From contig CM032797.1 in assembly GCA_019155185.1 (NCBI GenBank), forward strand, positions 6,434,881-6,498,880: DNA of 64,000 bases. The letters run 5' to 3'. Shown here in pieces: positions 37,171 through 46,232 of the stretch. This DNA comes from Beaufortia kweichowensis. Its lineage: Eukaryota; Chordata; Actinopteri; Cypriniformes; Gastromyzontidae. Position 1 is the stretch's first letter. Each line of letters starts with the position of its first letter. The translations under genes and the position numbers were made by a program. Below the pieces are notes generated by a model that did not search any database, was not told the origin of the DNA, and was given only the letters and a program-made list of their open reading frames with translations.

Positions 37171-37859
37171 AGGATTTCTTCTACACCATGTAAGGGTCTC
37201 TTGTTGTTGTTGTTTTATTAGTTTTGTAGGCCTACCTTTTATTTAATCTAGACATGTTTAATCTAGGCAAAAGTAACACAAATATTTTGAATTGTAAAAC
37301 AATTGTAAACAAATGTTTCAAGGACAATGTTCATCTGTTTGTAATAATTACACACTGACATTTCAAATGACCATACACTTTTTCTATTTCTTATATTTGC
37401 CACGGGTCAGTAATTATGCTGTAAGTTATATTTGCCGCTAGATGTCAGTGTTGTTTTAGTGTCTGGGGTTTAAAACATTTTAAAATGAAACCTCTTGTAA
37501 GCTTAACACCGAATTTTAAAAGCAAAAATTCAATATGAGAAAAGTCTGAACATGACTGTGTACTTTATATCGTTAATTGGAAAAAGTACCTTTTAATTAC
37601 ATGAAGAATAAAATTGTTTGGATTTAATGGTTATAATAGGAATTGTATTGGTTTCACTGCTGGTACTATTGGTAGTGTGTAGACTGCTATTGGTGGAATT
37701 TTTCTAAATAATATAAATGAATTTCTTTAACACCCTTAAATCCTTAATCCTTAATATTATAAAATATTGTACTAAATAAGCATTGTAATAAAGCACTAAA
37801 TAAATAAAAAAAACTCAACATTTTTCGGTATACAAAAATATATGGGTGGTTTTGTGAGC
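37171..37859. other. Intergenic spacer, no gene seen
   Basis: AT-rich sequence between the second chemokine and snapc3, including a TTG-repeat tract near 37200 and A-runs near 37800. No supported feature was found. Confidence 0.5.
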
Positions 37860-37944
37860 AGTCAAAACAAAAAGGTTTCCGGTGACGCAACGTAAAACAT
37901 CATTTCCCAAAACCTCTCGCGCTGATGACGTTTCACAAGCCAAT
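37860..37944 (+). promoter_or_regulatory. snapc3: snapc3 promoter / 5' UTR
   Basis: A short CpG-containing stretch lies just upstream of the start codon. It includes 'TTTCCGGTGACGCAACG', an ETS-like CCGG core joined to a CRE-like TGACG, and the start context 'CAATATGGCGGC', which matches the YY1 element found at many TATA-less housekeeping genes. A GTG-initiated reading of the frame from 37882 is not needed. Assignment is by motif and position only. Confidence 0.5.
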
Positions 37945-39093
37945 ATGGCGGCAAGCAGTGGCGGTGCGCACAACGAAGCGAAAAACGAAAATGTTCCCGT
38001 TTATGAATACACGGACGTGAGTTCCAAAGAGTTTCACATTGGTGCGTTAAGAGATTTATGGCTGAATGCGTTGAACCCAGAGGTTTATTCGTACAGTGAC
38101 GTCAGCTCAGAGATACGAGACGTGCAGCTTATAGAAGAGATGGGCATTGAACCTGAAACCCTGGAGGAGCTGAAGAACATATGCAGTGTTGATTCTCTGA
38201 AGAGTGAACATGAAGACACAGACACCGTGCCGTCGGATCCTCAGCTCTCCACATTGAAGTTACGCAAGAGAAGGCAAGACTATAAAGATTCTTTAAGCAG
38301 GGACCATGTAGACAGACATGAAGCCTATGCCAATGAATTGGAGATGATATGTGTGGGGAAGAAGCCAGATGACCCCACAGACCTGATTCCTGAGGGAGAG
38401 ATCATCCTGACATTTAATGTGTTGTATCCCATTCTGTTTCAACGCTTTAAGCATGTGAGGGCATATCAAACTCTGAATGTTTTGGGCTCTCAGAAGTTGA
38501 CTGATCTTAGAGATGCCATCTGCTGTGTCAGTGATCTGCAGGTGTTTGGAGAATTCAGCAACACTCCAGACATAGTGCCGCAGTACATCAGCAAAGATCA
38601 TTACAAGTCAGCTTTCTTTTTCTTCAATGGGACTTTCTACAACGACATGCGTTTCCCAGAATGTCGAGACATCAGCGCCACCACAATAGAGTGGGCCAAA
38701 ACCAGAGCCTTCCCGAATTTTAAGATCGCTAAGATGGAGGACACTTGTTTCTATGACCTGAAGATGAAAATGGGGTTTCCGTATTACTACACCCACCAGG
38801 GTGACTGTGAGCATGTCGTTATCCTCACCGATGTCAGACTGGTCCATCAGGACGATTGCTTAGACCAGAAACTCTACCCGCTCATCACTCACAAGCACAG
38901 GGTCGCGACCCGGAAGTGCTCTGTGTGTCATACCTACATCAGCAGATGGATAACAAGTAATGATGCTCTGGCCCCCACAGACCCCTGTCTGTTTTGTGAC
39001 CAGTGCTTTCGATTGTTACACTACGATGATAAATCTAACAAAATAGGAGATTTCCTGGCCTATGCCTATGTTGATCCCGGCACGTTTAATTGA
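37945..39093 (+). CDS. snapc3: snRNA-activating protein complex subunit 3 (SNAPC3)
   Basis: A subunit of SNAPc, which binds the proximal sequence element of small nuclear RNA genes and recruits RNA polymerase II or III. A single uninterrupted exon encodes 382 residues (human protein 411). It starts MAASSGG at an ATG with YY1-like context. Similarity runs the full length: EFHIGALRDLW near the N-terminus, then ILYPILF, YQTLNVLGSQKLTDLRDAI, FSNTPD, YKSAFFFFNGTFYNDMRFPE, HQGDCEHVV, VRLVHQDDCLD, and the C-terminal zinc-type segment RKCSVCHTYISRW..PCLFCDQCFRLLHYD ending AYVDPGTFN. All expected cysteine pairs are present. Poly(A) signals lie at 39255 and 39267. The mammalian gene has several introns; the absence of any here suggests a retrocopy that stayed functional or complete intron loss. 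Confidence 0.95.
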   Translation: MAASSGGAHNEAKNENVPVYEYTDVSSKEFHIGALRDLWLNALNPEVYSYSDVSSEIRDVQLIEEMGIEPETLEELKNICSVDSLKSEHEDTDTVPSDPQLSTLKLRKRRQDYKDSLSRDHVDRHEAYANELEMICVGKKPDDPTDLIPEGEIILTFNVLYPILFQRFKHVRAYQTLNVLGSQKLTDLRDAICCVSDLQVFGEFSNTPDIVPQYISKDHYKSAFFFFNGTFYNDMRFPECRDISATTIEWAKTRAFPNFKIAKMEDTCFYDLKMKMGFPYYYTHQGDCEHVVILTDVRLVHQDDCLDQKLYPLITHKHRVATRKCSVCHTYISRWITSNDALAPTDPCLFCDQCFRLLHYDDKSNKIGDFLAYAYVDPGTFN

Positions 39094-39544
39094 TACTGTT
39101 CTTTAAAAGATGTTTGTTTTTTTAGATGTCATTGTTGTACAGTGTGTACCTCATAGTGTTCAGCTGTTTTAAAAAAAAAAAAAGTAGGACATTTGTGTTG
39201 TTAAATGCCACTTTATATAAAACAATATGATGATGTATTAAGTTCTCAGTTTACAATAAAAATGATAATAAAATACTTAGACTGTACAAACCTTTTTTGC
39301 ATATTTCACAATCTGTTCTTCAGTTAATGTTTCTAAATTTTTGAGTGTATGATTGAGCAAAAACCAAAATCTGCTTTCCCCTATATGTGTAACTGTATGT
39401 GTAAGTAGATTTTTATTTTCTTGTGACGGAGCAATGTTTCCAAACCTCATCTTATGTGTGTTTAGCAGTCTGTGCTTTTGTTTAGTATGTAAGTGCTGGT
39501 TTTATTTTTACTAAAATACTTGTTCAGTCCTTCATATTAAACAA

Positions 39545-39990
39545 CAGTGGGTGGATCGGAGCTCGAGCTTGAGGCCAAACTGGTTTACTATTATTATTAC
39601 CATTATTCTTGTGAAGACCAAATTTGTTTACTCTTCTATTTGTTGAACACAAAAGAAGATTTTTGAAGAATGTTGATAACCAAACATCATTGACTTCTAT
39701 TTTTTATTTCTCAAAATATCTTCTTTTGTTTTCTGCAGAAGAAAGACTCACATTCAAGTTGTAAATAAGACGAGGATGAATAAATAATGGCAGAATTTTT
39801 ATTTTGGGGTATATCTTTAACAAACAAGTTTTCTATGGTGTAATATCAAAAAAGACACGTACATTAGATCACCTACATTAGAAGCATTTAATTTCTTAAT
39901 CAGTATAATACATTCAGAATGTTTTGCTGATATGACTGGTTAAATTCAGTTCAATTACATAATTGGATAAACCTTAACCCCCAATATATC
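39545..39990. repeat. Local duplication, 3'-flank block, copy A
   Basis: 'GATCGGAGCTCGAGCTTGAG', 'GTGAAGACCAAATTTGTTTA', 'AATGTTTTGCTGATATG' and 'AATTACATAATTGGATAAAC' all recur in the same order and orientation at 44190-44530. In copy A the block is followed by the 3' end of the minus-strand secreted-protein gene; in the other copy the gene is missing. Confidence 0.8.
39630..39820. repeat. Palindromic MITE-like repeat, copy 5
   Basis: It contains 'TTGAACACAAAAGAAGATTT', 'GTTGATAACCAAACATCATT' and the inverted 'CAAAATATCTTCTTTTGTTT'. It lies inside duplication block A and is partly deleted in the corresponding block at 44.2-44.5 kb. Confidence 0.75.
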
Positions 39991-40069
39991 ACAGTTCATC
40001 TGAACGTTTGATGCTCCAGTTATATCCTAACTGATCTAGAAACTCATGGCACCTCTTTTCCTCATCTGT

Positions 40070-40693
40070 TTAATTGTTAGTAAATAAAGCTGTATTGTAT
40101 TGATTCACAGTGGATTGAGCATGGCCCTGTATCTCTTTTATCAGATCAAAACTAATTTCATATGTGGCATTAGGATTAAAGTCATTTTTGCCTTCATTAT
40201 GTGCTGTAATGTAGACATTGTAAACTATATTTGAACATTCTTCTACAGAGATCATAAGCCTGTCCATATTCCTTTCTTGTGACAGGTTACAGTACTCTTG
40301 CCCACTTTCTCGTGAATACATGTTTCTATACCTTTGCACATAATCTGGCAGTGCACGTGCTCCAAGGTCATTTAGATTGCCAACAGAATAATACCTTCTT
40401 CCCTGTCTCAATGTGGGTAGGATTTCTTCTCTATTTCCAAACTGATGGAAGCCAAAGTGTCCTCTACTTAGATTCAAATTTGAATCAAGGGTTAGAACAT
40501 TTTCATTGTTTTGATTGTTACGAACTCGTTGGGAAAACCAGAACAACAGTTGAAGTCCATGATGAGGAGCATATCTGCCATAGCCAACATTTTTCAAGTT
40601 GGCAATGTTGTTGATATTTGGTGGTTGATTCACAGCAGATATTGAAGTCAAAAAGAGACAGATGAACAGGATGCAGAGTCTCATGCCATCCAT
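40070..40693 (-). CDS. Small secreted protein of unknown function
   Basis: An uninterrupted coding exon of 207 residues. The start at 40693 was chosen because MDGMRLCILFICLFLTSISA is a clear signal peptide and an acceptor (TTTCTCCAG) lies 11 bases upstream of it; a longer frame from 40735 would read through that acceptor. The mature protein contains YGRYAPHHGLQLLFWFSQRV, GHFGFHQFGN, RRYYSVGNLN, ALPDYVQRY, and near the end NPNATYEISFDLIKEIQ. Only two cysteines (EYCN, EECSN) lie in the mature part, and there is no transmembrane helix or known catalytic motif. I recall similar uncharacterised multi-copy proteins in cyprinid fish but know no function or name. Upstream are a 5' UTR exon, a TATA box and purine-rich motifs. 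The locus has been duplicated nearby, with the coding exon lost. Confidence 0.75.
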   Translation of the reverse strand: MDGMRLCILFICLFLTSISAVNQPPNINNIANLKNVGYGRYAPHHGLQLLFWFSQRVRNNQNNENVLTLDSNLNLSRGHFGFHQFGNREEILPTLRQGRRYYSVGNLNDLGARALPDYVQRYRNMYSRESGQEYCNLSQERNMDRLMISVEECSNIVYNVYITAHNEGKNDFNPNATYEISFDLIKEIQGHAQSTVNQYNTALFTNN

Positions 40694-41256
40694 GACAAAC
40701 TTTTCTGGAGAAACAAAATACTGGAAAACAAACATTTAAGTGATAAATCACAAGTTATCAGTTTAACTACTCCACTATTCAAAAGTTTAGAATTATTCTT
40801 AATGAATATTTTTCCCACCAATTTAAACTAATTTAAAGTAAACTCATCAAACTATGGAATAACATATATCTAGAGAATTATGCTGTGATTTGAAAAAAGT
40901 GATCAAAAAGTAGCCCTTCTTTTACTAAAATTTTCTGAAATTAGTATTGGCATTTTATTAACCAGCTTATTGAGATACTACAGTATTGAACACGCTTCCA
41001 TTTATGCTGGACTCTTATAGGCTGCTTTTCCTTATTTTACATGCTTTAAAAAATGTAATTTTAGTTTGCACAATTTTGGTTATTGTATCTTACTCCTTTA
41101 AATTAAAGTCATGAGAAACATATTAATTAAGTGAACCTAAACTGTTTAAATGTTTCAACAAATGTTATTAGTTGACTTAATGAATTAAATATTTAAACAT
41201 ATTTTCATTATTTGTAACATTAAGACTAAAACAAGTTAAGTATAAAATCATCCTAC

Positions 41257-41350
41257 CACAGAGTGAAGAATTTCCTGCTTTCTTTCTCTTTAATTTTCAC
41301 TTCCTCCTTGATTATTTCTCACATTAAACTGATCCTCTTTTTATATGGTC
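41257..41350 (-). promoter_or_regulatory. Promoter and non-coding exon 1 of the secreted-protein gene
   Basis: On the minus strand a TATA box (TATAAAAAG, 41345-41337) is followed about 30 bases on by the presumed start and a short exon. That exon ends at 41257 with donor 'TCTGTG|GTAGGA'. The matching acceptor is at 40705, giving a 5' UTR intron of about 550 bases. The exon contains 'GGAAGTGAAAATTAAAGAG' (41305-41287), a repeated GAAA pattern resembling interferon-response or PU.1/IRF composite elements. This is inferred from motifs only. Confidence 0.5.
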
Positions 41351-41829
41351 CTGCACCAACCAAATATAAACTTGATTTACATATCTGGCAGACTTTATAT
41401 GTTTGCTTTATATGTTTGCTTACAAATGTCTGAAGGTGGGTGGGAGTTAACAGGAATAAATGAACAGGAAAACAGAGATGAGAACATTTCTTTAATGTCT
41501 TGCCTAGAAGAGCAAGGTATCCAGCCAAATCTAAGTTTTGTCTGTTGACTTTACAGCACTCTGGTATGGTCTTAAAAAATTTAATTGTCTAAACACCAAA
41601 TTTCACCATACTGTCAGTATTTAATTGGCAAGGTTACAAACACTTCAGCTTCCAGTCCATCAATGGTTTGAATTGGTTGTTTTACTTACAATGAATGAAT
41701 CAAGAATAAGATAGAAAAGACATAAAAACTCATTGAGTATGCACCCCAATGTGAAAGAGAGCAACAAGTGCGAAAACCCGTTTGATGTCCCTTAGGGTAA
41801 TTATTATATATCCCTTGTGCTTCTTACAT

Positions 41830-42400
41830 CTTATTTTTCCATCTGTTTCTTGCTGAAGTTTGTTTTGTTCAGGGGCAGATAGTAACCTAACCTGACCTCT
41901 GAAAATGAAATGAAACTTTAAAGTTATAGCAAACTAGCATATAAAAGATTAATAAAAATTACTGTTAGAATAAAATGTAAAATTATACTTTATTTATATT
42001 ACTATTATTATTATACTTCATGTAATTATTATATTGTTTTTTACCAATAAAGATGGATCAAGTTTAATAGTGCTTCATAATGCCATAGAAGAACCTTGTT
42101 TCACAAAAGGTTCTTTAGGCTATAAAAAGGTAAAAAAGTGTTTTCTTTGATAGAAAGGTGCTTTATGGAACCAAAGATAGTAAGTGTTGTAAGTAACTTA
42201 CATCTGTCTTTATACAGTTCCTCTCTTGGGATCTCTTATCCAAAGCACACATATTTGAGGCCTTTTTTATGTATCCTGACTTGTGTAGACATTTTTTACA
42301 CAAATTACAGTTTATGATTAGTAAGTAAAGTAAGTAAAAAATAATCTCTTATGGTTGTTTTGATTTTTGTCCACATTTTAGAATAGTAAACAAACAAAAT
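41830..42400. repeat. Local duplication, upstream block, copy A
   Basis: 'CCATCTGTTTCTTGCTGAAG', 'GAATAAAATGTAAAATTATA', 'TTACCAATAAAGATGGATCA', 'TCTTGGGATCTCTTATCC' and 'CACATTTTAGAATAGTA' recur in order at about 44.84-45.27 kb. Copy A has an AAAGAACC half element inserted at 42.08-42.19 kb that the other copy lacks, so that insertion came after the duplication or was lost from the other copy. Confidence 0.75.
42075..42190. repeat. AAAGAACC MITE, half element
   Basis: 'CATAATGCCATAGAAGAACC' at the left end matches the terminus of the 17.5-kb element, followed by 'CACAAAAGGTTCTTTAGGCT'. The right terminus is lost or degraded. Confidence 0.6.
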
Positions 42401-42479
42401 GACACAACTATAACTGTGGGATTTATGTTGTGACTAAAAGCATACAAAATAAAGCTCATTATTTTTCAAATTTAGGGCT

Positions 42480-42735
42480 ATCGTCCAAACTGATCCTGTT
42501 TTACACACAGAGATATGGTCCTGCACCAACTAATGCAATATAACAAATATATAAATATATATATAAAACAAATATAACAAAACTCTTGAAATACAAAAAT
42601 TTTTCAAATCTTTTGTGTGTGTGTTCATGTTTTCGTGTGTGTGCGTGGATTCTCAGCACCATTGTTGATGCTTTAGGGTATTTAGAGAATATTTCCTGCT
42701 TGGTCCCCCCTAGTTTTCACTTCATTTTATAGCTG
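42480..42735 (-). pseudogene. Relic promoter/exon-1 copy of the secreted-protein gene
   Basis: The minus strand repeats the promoter block of the intact gene: 'TGCAGGACCATAT' and 'AACAGGATCAG' correspond to the region around the TATA box at 41340. 'GAAGTGAAAAC' with 'CAAGCAGGAAAT' at 42690-42720 corresponds to its first exon. The TATA box itself is replaced by 'CTCTGTGTGTAAAA', and a GT-rich insertion separates the two parts. No coding exon follows, so this is a dead promoter duplicate. Confidence 0.5.
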
Positions 42736-43289
42736 TAAATATATCTAGCATATTGGGGAAGTATAAGCGGAGTGTATTTCTATGCTGATGGGAAGCTTCT
42801 TTTAGCATTCTTTTTATTTTTCACACTATAAACAAGGTGCAAATTAGTGAGTCTTCCTCAAGCTATTCTTACAACGTTCTACAGAATTTACTTTCTCTCA
42901 AAATTATTAAAACATTCAAAATTCACTACTAATGATTGACACTGAGTTTATAACAACTTTACACTGCAACTTTAAGCCTCCAAAACTATTAGTACAAACA
43001 TAAAACTGTTGAATTAATCAAAATTGTTTCATTAACAATTAAAAGTTAGAAGCATCTTCCTCATCAAAGTTCCACTGGTTGATTTGGAACAGTAACACAC
43101 CCTTTAAACCATGTGTAAGTAACAATTCTTAATTAATACTTATTACTTAGGATATTTTAACATTAGTTTGACACTTCATACTACAGTTCTGCATATGCTG
43201 CCAAATGAGACATGATGCAATTATGAACTTGAGAAAATGAACCGATCCAATTATTTTTATTGTTCACATAGTTGTTAGCTGTGTGTTCT

Positions 43290-43410
43290 CATTGCAAAAG
43301 ATTTCATTTTAAGTTTACATCACACATCAGCAAATTGTACATTTGGGTAGTCAATAATTATTTCTTAGTGACAAAGCAAGCCATTTTAAATAACTTACTT
43401 TCTTTCTTAA
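43290..43410. repeat. Short duplicated block
   Basis: 'ACATCAGCAAATTGTACATT', 'TAGTGACAAAGCAAGCCATT' and 'TTAAATAACTTACTTTC' correspond to 44765-44840 ('ACATCAGCAAAGTGTAGCCA', 'ACTGACAAAGCAAACTATTT', 'TAAATAACC'). It is a further piece of the local duplication, rearranged. Confidence 0.55.
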
Positions 43411-44189
43411 AGTTTCTTTTGAAACTTAATATTTTTTTGTTTGTTTGTTTATAGTAGTAACTTAAACTGTTTAAAAGATGTAGTCATTAGCAGATGTTCA
43501 GTAACAGTGGAATTGCTAATCTAAAAGTTTTCTTCTGCTCTGTTTTCACAGGTGCTTTTGAAGATGCAGTGGAAGTGTTCTGTACGTTAAAACTGCATAT
43601 TGTTGCTCTATTGATACAAGTTAACAGTTGTCAACTCAAAAGTTGTCAACAGTTTGTGCAGGAATGTGTGCATGTGTTGTCTTTTCACTTTATTTTCATC
43701 CATGCTTGTCTGCATATTGTTGAATAATGTATGTTCCTCTAAACAATTTACAATTGTTAACATGCAAAAAGTTTGGCAAGTTTAAGAGGTTGAGTACATT
43801 GCAGTGTTACCTGTTTTTTGTCAACAATAATAATAAAAAATAAAAAAATTGAAATGTTGTTTAATTTCTTTGAGATTTTAATTAATTCAGTCCAAGTAGA
43901 ATAATTTAAATTATAAGACATTACTTAAATATAACATTTATTTCTACTTAAAATCATTTGTTTAACTTAATAGTTATTTTATAAAATGTATGCTCAAAAA
44001 CATTAATAATGTGAACTAATGAATTTCAGTAAAGACTACTAATGTAAACTTGATTTGTCTACTGCACTGCTTAAAATTCTATGTTCATACAACTTAACCT
44101 GTTTAGTTTCATCCCGTGTAAAAACTAAAATTGTTTAGTGCAACGGGTTTCCACGCAATTTTCTAGTAATGTCAAATAATCCGGGTTAA

Positions 44190-45270
44190 GAGTGTAGATT
44201 GGAGCTCGAGCTTGAGGCAAAACTAGTTTACCATTATTATTATTGTCACTATCCTTGTGAAGACCAAATTTGTTTACTCTTTCTTTTGTGAAACACATAA
44301 TATTTTGAAGAGTGTTGATAACTGAACATCATTTTTATTTTAGGGTAAAAATATTAAGAAATATTAAATATTAAAAACATTCAGTATGGTATAATATAAA
44401 AAATACATGTACATCAAATAACCTGTATTAAAAGCATTTAAATTTTCAATCAACAAGTATAATACAATCAGAATGTTTTGCTGATATGTTTGATCAAATT
44501 TAGCTCACACAATTACATAATTGGATAAACTTATGATTTACAAGATTATTGGTAAAAGGAAACTCAATCACAGAAAGTAATTGTTTTTATAATTGCTAAT
44601 AATTGTATTTAATTAAGATTAATATGTCAAAGCAGATCATTGCAAATGTTATGGAGATCATTGTAAATAAAATGATCAGGTAAGGCTAGGTAAAGCACAG
44701 ATGCATGTAATCTCATAGTCATTGTTAAAGCTGATGTCTTTAATTATAGGGGATTTTATTGCAAGTGTACATCAGCAAAGTGTAGCCAATAACAACTCAT
44801 TTTTTCTTACTGACAAAGCAAACTATTTTAAATAACCTTTTTTCATCTGTTTCCTGCTGGGGTTTGTTTTGTTCAAGAGCAGATACAATTTCTAGAAACT
44901 CTGGCCTTAGCGTTTCTCAGAATGAAACTATATAAAGTTATAGGGAACTTGCAAATAGGAGACTAATAAAAACATTGTTAGAATAAAATGTAAAAATATA
45001 TGTTATTATTATTATTTCTAATTATCATATTGTTTTTACCAATAAAGACATAGATGGATCAACTTTAATAGTGCTCTTAAAAACTGCTGCAGTTGACTTA
45101 TGTCTGTCTTACATCTCTCTTGGGATCTCTTTGGGGCCTTGCTTGTGTATTCTGACTTTTCAAATGTTGTGTAGACATTTTTCACACAAACTACAGTAAG
45201 AGTAAAAAGTTTTAAAAAGTATCTCTAAAAAAGTACTCTATATTTGTTCCACATTTTAGAATAGTAGTAA
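44190..45270. repeat. Local duplication, copy C, lacking the gene
   Basis: The left part (44190-44530) matches the 3' flank of the secreted-protein gene at 39.55-39.99 kb. The right part (44840-45270) matches the upstream block at 41.83-42.40 kb. The coding exon, 5' UTR intron and promoter that lie between those blocks in copy A are absent here, replaced by about 230 bases of unrelated sequence. This is best explained by tandem duplication followed by deletion. Confidence 0.7.
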
Positions 45271-45539
45271 ATTCACAAAACCATGTTGTTATCTGATTAA
45301 TATAATGTATATGTTGGCACATTTATATTTTTGTCTACAAAAATAATTGCAAACATTGAAATGCACACCTTGAGTTCAAAACATTTTTAAGAGAATGAGA
45401 AACGGTACTTCTGTATGTACACAAAGTGTGCGAAATTGAGTTTAATTTGAGTTTATTATATTAAGTGCATAGGAATTTCATGCAATGTATGATGATATTT
45501 AATGCCCTAAAAGGCGCATAAAGATTTTCATTATCCGTG

Positions 45540-45700
45540 ATCTCTTCCATGTAAAGATTTATGGTGCCCCCATCGGGTGCGCGCGCCGTCCGCTCCTCCC
45601 CGGATGACGGCGCTGTCCACCGCTTGCGCGTCCTTCCGGTTGAGTGATGATTTGCTCTGTCTGAATCAGTGTTTATGGTCAGTGTTTATTTTAAGTGTTT
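45540..45700 (+). promoter_or_regulatory. capn10: CpG-rich promoter upstream of capn10
   Basis: A compact CpG-rich stretch (GCGCGCGCCG, CCCCGGATGACGGCGC, GCTTGCGCG) lies 530-690 bases upstream of the capn10 start codon in an AT-rich surround. No TATA box is evident. A non-coding first exon with its donor somewhere in 45.7-45.9 kb is likely, because an acceptor-like site precedes the ATG exon, but I could not fix its boundaries. Confidence 0.5.
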
Positions 45701-46232
45701 TCCTCAGTCTTCGAGTTGTGACAGAAAATCTCTTAACGGCTTAAAGTTACAGTTATGATGCGTTTATTTGACTATATCTGGTCATGTCATGTAAAGACAG
45801 CAGTATATGCTGCGGGTTAGCATCCCGACCTAGCTGAAGGTGCGTCTGCAAGATTCAGTAAGTAATGAGCAGTGCATAACTATGATGCTTTATTTATTAA
45901 CATTTTCAAAAATACATTCGAAAAAGTAGAAATACTGATTACGTCGTTTACGCCACATTCGCAACGTATGCACGCAAATACAGTACGTTACACCAGATAA
46001 CAATTTGTCATTTAGAGTTCAATGAGATTTTCATTGAATAAATCAACCAGTTGATGGTTTATTTACAGTTTTTAACTATATACAGAGATCAGTATGTGTT
46101 TATTATTAAATATTTGTAGTTGCAAGCAAAGAGATTAGGATTCTACAAACTAGGTAAATGATTACGTTTTAAAAAGCACAGGGTGTTCATGATCACAATT
46201 GTGCGTAAAGCTAGAAATTTCGTCTGGTTGCC

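Larger units (their letters stand above)
39300..40069. other. Spacer and duplicated 3' flank
   Basis: No gene was seen between snapc3 and the unnamed secreted-protein gene. The part from 39545 on is the left copy of a local duplication (see separate entries) and carries a palindromic MITE at about 39630-39820. Confidence 0.55.

Noticed and set aside
37882..37944. 21-codon N-terminal extension of snapc3
   Set aside because: The frame would have to start at GTG. The ATG at 37945 has a YY1/Kozak-like context and matches the family start.
40694..40735. 14-residue N-terminal extension of the secreted protein (MFVFQYFVSPEKFV)
   Set aside because: It spans a good splice acceptor (TTTCTCCAG at 40705) and would bury the signal peptide.
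43494..43727. 77-codon plus-strand frame with an internal acceptor-like CAG at 43551
   Set aside because: No protein similarity and no matching donor; too weak to call an exon.
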